Made by a program: the position numbers and the translations under genes. A stretch of 13,678 bases of DNA from DASZIT01 sp036264255. GTDB taxonomy: Bacteria > Actinomycetota > Acidimicrobiia > Acidimicrobiales > RAAP-2. The notes under the pieces were generated by a model. That model was not told the DNA's origin. It did no database searches and saw only the letters and a program-made list of their open reading frames with translations. Each line of letters opens with the position of its first letter. Positions within the stretch are counted from its first letter, which is position 1. Location: NCBI GenBank assembly GCA_036264255.1, contig DATARI010000033.1, positions 1 through 13,678 of the forward strand. Reading direction: 5' to 3'. Of this stretch, positions 7,474 through 12,902 are shown one piece after another.

Positions 7474-8655
7474 TCAGGAAGCTGCCGGCGGGGCCACCAC
7501 GTGGGGCATGCAGAGATCGTCGTATTCGGCGATGACGATCTCACCGGCGTTCGGACCGCAGGCCGGGCACTCGGGGTCGCGATGGACCTTGAAGGTCCGG
7601 AAGCTCTGCTCGAGGGCGTCGTAGGCCATCAGCCTTCCCTGGAGGGTCTCGCCCAGGTCGAGAAGGATCTTGATCGCCTCGACGGCCTGGATGGATCCGA
7701 CGATCCCGGGCAGCACGCCGAGGACACCGGCCTCCGAGCAACTGGGGGCCAGCTCCGCCGGAGGCGGCTCGGGGATCATGCACCGGTAGCAGGGTCCGAC
7801 CCACGGATTGAACACGGTGATCTGACCCTCGAACCGGAAGATCGAGCCGTGGACCACCGGGATGTTCTTCACCAGGGAAGCGTCGTTGACCAGGTAGCGG
7901 GTCGGGAAGTTGTCGGTCCCGTCCACGATGACGTCATACCCGTCGATGATGTCGAGGATGTTGTCCGCCCCCAGCCGGACGTCGTAGGTTACGACGTTCA
8001 CGTCCGGGTTCATCAAGGTCAGGGTCTTCTTGGCCGAGTCGACCTTCCGCTCGCCGATGCGATCGGTGTTGTGGAGGATCTGGCGTTGCAGGTTGGAGGC
8101 GTCGACCACGTCCATGTCGATGATGCCGAGGGTGCCGACCCCCGCCGCCGCCAGGTAGATGGCGGCGGGCGAACCGAGGCCGCCCGCCCCGAGCAGCAGG
8201 ACTTTGGAGTCGAGGAGCTTGAGCTGTCCGGTCTCCCCGATCTCCGGCAGGAGCAGGTGGCGTTGATAACGGTTCCGCTGCTCAGAGGTCAGCGACTGGG
8301 GCGTCGACCACTCCCGACCCTCATCCTTCCAACGGTTGAACCCCCCGATGATCGACGACACATCGGTGTAGCCCAGCTCCTGGAGGGTCTTGGCCGCGAA
8401 CGCCGAGCGGGTGCCACCGGCGCAGTAGGCCAGGATGTGAGACGACTTGTCCGGGATCCGTCCCTCCACCGAGGTTTCGAGGGTGCCACGGGGGATGTGG
8501 ACCGCCCCGGGAAGGGCACCCTGCTCGTACTCGTCGGGCTCCCGCACGTCGAGCACCACTGCCTTGTCGGCAGACAACTCCGCTTCGGCCTCAGCCGGGT
8601 CGATCTCCCGCACGGCCGCCTTGGCCTCGGCCAACATTTCTCTGAAGGTGGGCAC
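7474..8655 (-). CDS. Rhodanese-MoeB/ThiF fusion, sulfur-carrier protein adenylyltransferase/sulfurtransferase
   Basis: This 393-aa E1-like enzyme adenylates the C-terminal Gly-Gly of a ubiquitin-like sulfur carrier (MoaD, ThiS or CysO type), and its rhodanese domain carries persulfide sulfur. The rhodanese domain comes first (about 15-118) with active-site loop YCAGGTRS (Cys78). The E1 domain follows from about 125: ATP loop GAGGLGS (156-162), IIDMDVVDASNLQRQ (178-192), DGTDNFPTRY with the likely magnesium-binding Asp248, and two zinc-binding pairs, CYRC (Cys289, Cys292) and CPAC (Cys363, Cys366). Cys306 in APSCSEAG matches the conserved catalytic-loop cysteine. Common MoeZ/MOCS3 proteins have the reverse domain order. 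Start GTG 8655 (AAGGA 11 nt upstream, giving PTFREMLAEAK) is favoured over ATG 8637; much longer extensions on this frame read across the divergent gene. The carrier partner is not encoded here. Confidence 0.92.
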   Translation of the reverse strand: MPTFREMLAEAKAAVREIDPAEAEAELSADKAVVLDVREPDEYEQGALPGAVHIPRGTLETSVEGRIPDKSSHILAYCAGGTRSAFAAKTLQELGYTDVSSIIGGFNRWKDEGREWSTPQSLTSEQRNRYQRHLLLPEIGETGQLKLLDSKVLLLGAGGLGSPAAIYLAAAGVGTLGIIDMDVVDASNLQRQILHNTDRIGERKVDSAKKTLTLMNPDVNVVTYDVRLGADNILDIIDGYDVIVDGTDNFPTRYLVNDASLVKNIPVVHGSIFRFEGQITVFNPWVGPCYRCMIPEPPPAELAPSCSEAGVLGVLPGIVGSIQAVEAIKILLDLGETLQGRLMAYDALEQSFRTFKVHRDPECPACGPNAGEIVIAEYDDLCMPHVVAPPAAS

Positions 8656-8862
8656 AACTATCACTGTCCTTACTGGGCGGAGGCTGGCCGGTCGGATCCG
8701 GCCCCCCAACACTCCTCCACTGCGATCTCTTACCGGTATAAACCCTACCAGCGGGGTCAACATTCCCGGCTGACGGCTGCCTCTCGGTGGCGGGCTCGAC
8801 CGCCGACCCGGCCCGCTGCCCTGGAGTGTCCCACCGGACGGCCACCAGACCATGATGGGCGG
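8656..8862. promoter_or_regulatory. Divergent intergenic region with AT-rich promoter-like patch
   Basis: This 207-bp gap separates the divergent MoeB-rhodanese and nitroreductase genes, so promoters for both should lie here. The AT-richest patch is about 8729-8743, containing an 8-bp palindrome TACCGGTA (8731-8738) and a TATAAA box (8737-8742) that could be a -10 element for the rightward gene, although no good -35 is seen 17 bp before it. On the minus strand TTGACC (8760-8755) precedes TATACC (8740-8735) with only 14 bp between, shorter than usual. No clear transcription start can be assigned. Confidence 0.35.
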
Positions 8863-9462
8863 ATGGAACTGAGCGAGGCGGTCCGCCGTCGGCGGATGAC
8901 CAGGAACTTCTCCGGTCAGCCGCTGCCCCCCGGGTTGTTGGACTCGATGCTGGCCGACGCTCTCCGGGCGCCATCGGCCGGGAACACCCAGGGGCGTGAG
9001 TTCGTCGTGCTCGACGGGCCCACCGAGACACGACGGTACTGGGACGCCACCACCGACGACGACTGGCGGTCCGCCTCCCGGCGGTTCGAGGGCATGGCCC
9101 GGGCCCCGGTTGTCGTCCTCCCCTTCGTGGACCCCGACGCCTACGCCTCCCGGTACCGGGAGGCGGACAAGACCCAGGGCAACGGTGAAGAGATCGAGTG
9201 GGTGGTCCCCTTCTGGTTCGTCGATGCCGCCTACGCGGTGATGACCCTGCTGCTCCGGGCCGCCGACGCGGGCATCGGCGGCGCCTTTCTCGGCAATTTC
9301 CGAGGGGAAACCGCCCTTCGAACCGCCCTCGGTGTCCCCGACAGATACCGGTGGCTCGGGGCGGTGCTGCTGGGGGAGGCCTCTGAGCCGGATCCTCCTT
9401 CGTCGTCGTTGTCCAGACCGAAGCGGCCGATGGCCGAGGTCGTCCACCGGGGTCGCTGGTAG
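8863..9462 (+). CDS. Nitroreductase-family FMN-dependent oxidoreductase
   Basis: This 199-aa flavoprotein belongs to the nitroreductase superfamily. Its N-terminus, ELSEAVRRRRMTRNF (2-16), holds the arginines that bind the FMN phosphate, and LRAPSAGNTQG (34-44) is the second FMN-binding segment. FVDAAYAVMTLLLRAADAGIGG is the dimer-interface helix and LGVPDRYRWLGAVLLG the C-terminal strand. Members reduce nitro compounds, quinones, enones or flavins with NAD(P)H; some act in dehalogenation or lower-ligand biosynthesis. Length is normal. ATG 8863 gives the classic family start, and upstream codons in the same frame read antisense to the divergent gene. The ribosome-binding site is weak, so a leaderless or short-leader transcript is possible. 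The substrate is unknown. It could in principle supply reduced flavin to the LLM monooxygenase 2.8 kb downstream, but nothing in the sequence demonstrates this. Confidence 0.87.
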   Translation: MELSEAVRRRRMTRNFSGQPLPPGLLDSMLADALRAPSAGNTQGREFVVLDGPTETRRYWDATTDDDWRSASRRFEGMARAPVVVLPFVDPDAYASRYREADKTQGNGEEIEWVVPFWFVDAAYAVMTLLLRAADAGIGGAFLGNFRGETALRTALGVPDRYRWLGAVLLGEASEPDPPSSSLSRPKRPMAEVVHRGRW

Positions 9463-9569
9463 AAGGCGGCCGGGCGGGACCCGGGTCGCCATCGACGGGC
9501 ACCATCCGGTACAGGTGGCCGGCCAGGTCGACGGCAAGGACAGATCTGCAGGCTGTTGGAAGTCCACTC

Positions 9570-9601
9570 AGCGCACCGCGGCAGAGCCGATTCGGTGCGC
9601 T
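9570..9601 (+). other. Strong nested hairpin in leader of the 9628 gene
   Basis: Arms AGCGCACCG (9570-9578) and CGGTGCGCT (9593-9601) are exact reverse complements. The 14-nt interior holds a second perfect stem, CGGC (9579-9582) with AGA loop and GCCG (9586-9589), stacked on the outer stem apart from an ATT bulge (9590-9592). The RNA would form a hairpin of about 13 base pairs. It lies 108 bp after the nitroreductase stop and 26 bp before the next start codon. No T-run follows, so an intrinsic terminator is doubtful; a leader regulatory structure or a dyad operator is as likely. Confidence 0.6.
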
Positions 9602-9610
9602 TCCCGTCTG

Positions 9611-9622
9611 CTCCTTCGGAGG
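9611..9622 (+). promoter_or_regulatory. Ribosome-binding site held in a small hairpin
   Basis: GGAGG at 9618-9622 is a strong Shine-Dalgarno 5 nt before ATG 9628, and it decides that start over an in-frame ATG at 9556. CTCC (9611-9614) can pair with GGAG (9618-9621) around a TTC loop, which would cover the ribosome-binding site. The larger hairpin at 9570-9601 ends 9 nt upstream. Confidence 0.6.
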
Positions 9623-9627
9623 TATCC

Positions 9628-10296
9628 ATGACCACATCCACCGTCCCCCTGTCGCCCGTCGGCCCCGAATCCCCGACCGACCGAACGTCGAATCGATCGC
9701 CCCAAGCTCAGGTCGGTGCCTTCGACCTGCTTCGCATCCTTCCCTGGGTGGATCCGATCGCCGACCCCCACGGTGTCCATCCCTGCTCCCGCTACGTCGA
9801 GCTCTACTGGCTGGGGATCCTCGGGCCATCCACCACCTGGCTTCTCCGCCGGCTCGCCTACGGGCTCGAAGTCAGCTCCGACGGATTCGACCTCCACCTC
9901 TCGGAAACCGCCCGGTCGTTGGGGCTCGGGGATCGCATGGGCAAGAACTCCCCGTTTCGGCGCGCCCTCCACCGCCTCTCCACCTTCGAGCTGGCCCGGT
10001 CCCACGGAGCCGCAACCCTTGCCGTCCGTACCCGCATCCCGCCGCTACCCCTTCGTCACCTCCACCGACTCCCCGAGTCACTGCAGCAGAGCCACCGGGG
10101 CTGGCTGGCTGAACAACGTCTGCCCGAGCCCGAGCAGATGCGCCGTCGGGCCGCCCGGTTGGCGGCCGGTCTCGCCGCCGCCGGACACGACCGGGAAGAG
10201 ATCGAACGTCGCCTGGGCGGATGGCAGTTCCATCCGTCGGTGGCGTTCCAAGCCGCCAAGGACGCCGTGCCGCTCGTGGTGACTCCGGTCGACTGA
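9628..10296 (+). CDS. Hypothetical protein, conserved-looking, possibly actinobacterial
   Basis: This 222-aa protein has no function I can assign. The first 30 residues are Pro/Ser/Thr-rich and probably disordered. Residues 31-115 form a compact-looking domain with RYVELYWLGILGPSTTWLLR (55-74), where Leu/Trp-rich helices surround a GPST turn, followed by LSETARSLGLG (91-101) and NSPFRRALHRLSTFELAR (107-124). The last two stretches resemble the helix-turn-helix half of a winged-helix fold and the tail LAVRTRIPPL could be the wing strand, but this is only a shape argument. The C-terminal third (about 150-205) is rich in Arg/Glu/Ala helices. There is no signal peptide or membrane segment. Start ATG 9628 has an excellent GGAGG site inside a hairpin-rich leader. 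It resembles, from memory, hypothetical proteins widespread in Actinobacteria. Confidence 0.8.
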   Translation: MTTSTVPLSPVGPESPTDRTSNRSPQAQVGAFDLLRILPWVDPIADPHGVHPCSRYVELYWLGILGPSTTWLLRRLAYGLEVSSDGFDLHLSETARSLGLGDRMGKNSPFRRALHRLSTFELARSHGAATLAVRTRIPPLPLRHLHRLPESLQQSHRGWLAEQRLPEPEQMRRRAARLAAGLAAAGHDREEIERRLGGWQFHPSVAFQAAKDAVPLVVTPVD

Positions 10297-10323
10297 TCAG
10301 ACCCGCTGGACTTGAGCAACCGG

Positions 10324-10440
10324 ATGGACGTCGAGTTCCATCTCCGGTCATCCCGAATCGACGGGTTGGTCGCCGGTCACATGAACCTGGCCGTCGGCGA
10401 GCTGGTCGGCAAGGCCCACACGCACGACCAGGCGGGGTAG
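10324..10440 (+). CDS. Possible small ORF (38 aa) in frame with the preceding gene
   Basis: After the TGA at 10294-10296 the same frame stays open to TAG 10438-10440, with an internal ATG at 10324. The 38-residue product (MDVEFHLRSSRIDGLVAGHM at its start) has strong G/C bias at third positions, which resembles real coding sequence. There is no good ribosome-binding site and no recognised motif. It may be a small protein, a remnant of a longer C-terminus of the 9628 gene cut off by the TGA, or chance in GC-rich DNA. The remainder of the 309-bp gap (10297-10605) holds the inverted repeat at 10531-10553 and otherwise nothing recognisable. Confidence 0.25.
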   Translation: MDVEFHLRSSRIDGLVAGHMNLAVGELVGKAHTHDQAG

Positions 10441-10530
10441 GCAACCTCAACCCCCCGCGATCCCCATCTGCCCCGAATCGCCGCCCAGCGTCCCTCCGGT
10501 CGGCCTCCGCATCGAATAGCCCCGGCGGTG

Positions 10531-10553
10531 GCCGGTGTGTGAAACTCACCGGC
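10531..10553. promoter_or_regulatory. Inverted repeat, candidate operator upstream of the oxidation operon
   Basis: GCCGGTG (10531-10537) and CACCGGC (10547-10553) are perfect reverse complements around a 9-bp centre, TGTGAAACT, in which two more base pairs match. The 23-bp element ends 52 bp before ATG 10606, a typical place for a repressor site of TetR- or GntR-like size between promoter and first gene. It could instead fold in the leader RNA. No regulator gene is next to it in the window. Confidence 0.45.
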
Positions 10554-10605
10554 GAACGGAGCGCCGCCACACCCGGCTGTCGGTCGCCCGGTCCGGGGGA
10601 GGAAC

Positions 10606-11679
10606 ATGCGAGCGGCAGTGACCCGGGGTGGTCAGCTGGAAGTCGTGAATGTGGAGGATCCGGCACCGGGGTCCGGCCATGTGCTGGTCCGCCCGCTGTC
10701 CACCGGGATCTGTGGATCGGATCTCCATGCGCTGGCGGACTTCACCAACTTCACCGGCCTGATGGAACGGGTCGGGGCGCCCTCGCTCGACGCCGGTGCC
10801 GACACCATCTTCGGGCACGAGTTCTGCGCGGAGATCCTCGAGCACGGTCCCGACACCGCCGGGACGCTGCCGGTCGGGACCCGGGTCTGCTCGGTGCCGA
10901 TCATCATCGGCCCGGGAGGCGTCGAACAGATCGGTTATTCGAACACCTACCCCGGTGCCCTGGCTGAACAGATGGTGCTGCAGGAGGTCCTTCTCCTCCC
11001 GGTTCCCGACTCGCTGGAGACCAACATCGCCGCCCTCACCGAGCCGCTGGCCGTCGGGGAGCACGCGGTCGGGCTGGCCGACCTCCAACCCGGGCAGCCC
11101 TGCCTGGTGGTCGGATGCGGCCCGGTGGGCCTGGCGGTCATCGCCGCCCTCAAGGGGCGCAACCACGGCCCGGTGCTGGCCGCCGACTTCTCTCCGGCCC
11201 GACGACGGTTGGCCGAGGCGTTCGGCGCCGACGAGGTCATCGATCCTGCCCTGTCATCGCCCCACGAGCGGTGGGCCTCCTTCGGAGTCCCGATGACCAT
11301 CATGGAGCGGGCCGGCGCCGCCATGATGGGGATGGAACTGAAGGAACCGGTCGTCTTCGAGGCGGTAGGGGTCCCGGGGATGCTGCAGTCCATCATCGAA
11401 GCGGCTCCGCCCCGGAGCCGGATCGTGGTGGTGGGGGTCTGCATGCACCCCGACTCGATCGAGCCGTTCTTCGCGGTGACCAAGGAGATGGAGTTCCGCT
11501 TCTCCTTCGGCTACACCCCGGCCGAGTACGCCGCCACCCTGGAGCGCCTGGCCAACGGGGTACCCGGGGCCGAGCAGCTGGTGACCCAGGCAGTCGGGCT
11601 CGACGCTGCCCCCGGCGCCTTCGAGACCCTGCGCACTCCCGGCGAGCACGGAAAGATTCTCATCACTCCCCAGATCTAG
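10606..11679 (+). CDS. Zinc-type medium-chain (MDR) alcohol/diol dehydrogenase, NAD-dependent
   Basis: This 357-aa oxidoreductase should oxidise a secondary alcohol or diol to a ketone. Likely catalytic zinc ligands are Cys36 (GICGSDLH), His71 and Glu72 (GHEF), and Glu147 (TEPLAVGEHAV). The Rossmann motif is VVGCGPVG (168-175), and an acid at the end of the second strand (Asp194 in AADFSPARRR) points to NAD rather than NADP. The four-cysteine structural-zinc lobe is missing: only Cys95 remains in the corresponding stretch, so structural zinc is unlikely. Start ATG 10606 follows a very strong GGGGGAGGA site. It is the first gene of a tight operon with the LLM monooxygenase (27-bp gap) and the epoxide hydrolase. 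In that context, oxidation of the diol produced by the hydrolase is the most natural role; this is inference. Confidence 0.88.
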   Translation: MRAAVTRGGQLEVVNVEDPAPGSGHVLVRPLSTGICGSDLHALADFTNFTGLMERVGAPSLDAGADTIFGHEFCAEILEHGPDTAGTLPVGTRVCSVPIIIGPGGVEQIGYSNTYPGALAEQMVLQEVLLLPVPDSLETNIAALTEPLAVGEHAVGLADLQPGQPCLVVGCGPVGLAVIAALKGRNHGPVLAADFSPARRRLAEAFGADEVIDPALSSPHERWASFGVPMTIMERAGAAMMGMELKEPVVFEAVGVPGMLQSIIEAAPPRSRIVVVGVCMHPDSIEPFFAVTKEMEFRFSFGYTPAEYAATLERLANGVPGAEQLVTQAVGLDAAPGAFETLRTPGEHGKILITPQI

Positions 11680-11706
11680 AAACACCGAGAGAGGAACACA
11701 GGATCA

Positions 11707-12897
11707 ATGACAACGCTGAATGCCGGAGAAGACCTCAAATTCGGAATCTTCCTGGCCCCCTTCCATCCGGTGGGGCAGAACCCCACCCTGGCCCTCGAGC
11801 GGGACATGCAGCTGATCGAGCACCTCGACCAGCTCGGCTTCGACGAGGCCTGGTTCGGCGAGCACCACTCGGCCGGGTACGAGATCATCGCCTCGCCCGA
11901 GGTCTTCATCGCCGCGGTGGCCCAGCGAACCCGCCATATCCGGCTGGGCACCGGGGTCTCCTCCCTCCCCTACCACCACCCCTTCATGCTGGCCGACCGC
12001 CTGGTCCTGCTGGACCATCTGACCCGCGGCCGCCTGATGATCGGGGTCGGCCCCGGAGCGCTGCCGTCCGACGCCTACATGATGGGCATCGAAGTCGCCA
12101 AGCAGCGGGACATGATGGAAGAGGCGCTGGAGGCGATCCTCCTGCTGCTGGCCGGAGAGGAACCGGTCGACTACGAGACCGATTGGTTCAAACTGGTGGG
12201 GGCCCGCCTGCAGATGCGCCCGTACCAACGTCCCTTCCCCGAGGTGGCGGTGGCCGCCCAGATCTCCCCCGCCGGACCCCGGGCGGCCGGACGCTTCGGC
12301 TGCAGCCTGCTGTCGATCGGTGCCACCTCGGCCGGCGGCTTCGACGTGCTCGGCGCCCACTGGGACGTGATGGACGAGCGGGCCGAGGAGTTCGGCACCA
12401 CGGTCGACCGCAGCAAGTGGCGCCTGGTCGGCCCCATGCACATCGCCGACACCAAGGAACAGGCCATCGCCGACGTAGAGTTCGGCCTGGGTGAATGGGT
12501 CGACTACTTCCAGCGGGTGGCCGCCCTCCCCCTGGCCCCCGATACCGCCAACCATTCCTCCCTGGTCGACGCCCTCAACGCCTCGGGGTTCGCGGTGATC
12601 GGCACCCCCGACGACGCCATCGAGCAGATCAGTCGATTGCGGGAGCAGTCGGGGGGATTCGGGACCTTCCTGACCATGGGCCATGAGTGGGCCGACACCG
12701 ACGCCACCCGCCACTCCTACGAATTACTGTCGCGCTACGTCGCCCCTCAGTTCCAGGGATCGGCCAGTTCGCTGACCGCCAGTCGGGATTGGGCGGCGGA
12801 GAATCGCCCCACCTTCATCGGGGCGGCCGGATCGGCCGTCATGTCGGCCATCCAGAAGCACGCCGAAGAAAAAGAAGCCAAATCGGCGAAGGTCTGA
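11707..12897 (+). CDS. LLM flavin-dependent monooxygenase, limonene 1,2-monooxygenase-like
   Basis: This 396-aa member of the bacterial luciferase-like superfamily resembles proteins annotated as limonene 1,2-monooxygenase. Shared features are the FGIFLAPFHPVGQNPTLAL opening (12-30), DEAWFGEHHSAGYE (46-59), RIRLGTG-type strand at 78-83, LPYHHPFMLADRLVLLDHLT (87-106) and GRLMIGVGPGALPSDAYMMG (108-127). Expected chemistry is insertion of one oxygen atom from O2 using reduced flavin, here plausibly epoxidising a C=C bond. No flavin reductase is adjacent. The C-terminal tail (AIQKHAEEKEAKSAKV) is charged and probably flexible. ATG 11707 is preceded by AGAGAGGA and a closer AGGA. Only 5 nt separate its stop from the epoxide hydrolase start, so the two are probably translationally coupled. 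Leu340 is encoded by TTA, a rare codon in such GC-rich DNA. F420H2 as reductant is a possible alternative. Confidence 0.88.
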   Translation: MTTLNAGEDLKFGIFLAPFHPVGQNPTLALERDMQLIEHLDQLGFDEAWFGEHHSAGYEIIASPEVFIAAVAQRTRHIRLGTGVSSLPYHHPFMLADRLVLLDHLTRGRLMIGVGPGALPSDAYMMGIEVAKQRDMMEEALEAILLLLAGEEPVDYETDWFKLVGARLQMRPYQRPFPEVAVAAQISPAGPRAAGRFGCSLLSIGATSAGGFDVLGAHWDVMDERAEEFGTTVDRSKWRLVGPMHIADTKEQAIADVEFGLGEWVDYFQRVAALPLAPDTANHSSLVDALNASGFAVIGTPDDAIEQISRLREQSGGFGTFLTMGHEWADTDATRHSYELLSRYVAPQFQGSASSLTASRDWAAENRPTFIGAAGSAVMSAIQKHAEEKEAKSAKV

Positions 12898-12902
12898 GCC
12901 CG

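Noticed and set aside
7501..8862. Upstream extension of the nitroreductase frame (would give a 653-aa protein)
   Set aside because: The added part is antisense to the MoeB-rhodanese gene; the family's usual N-terminus begins exactly at ATG 8863.
8656..9567. Upstream extension of the MoeB-rhodanese frame to 9567
   Set aside because: It reads antisense through the nitroreductase gene and is low complexity; the homologous-looking N-terminus starts at GTG 8655.
10377..10607. 76-codon minus-strand frame in the 309-bp gap before the dehydrogenase
   Set aside because: No motif, poor composition, and it starts on top of the strong ribosome site of the dehydrogenase gene.
11704..12714. 336-codon open frame on the minus strand opposite the LLM monooxygenase
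   Set aside because: Antisense shadow of the monooxygenase, without motifs or a plausible ribosome-binding site.
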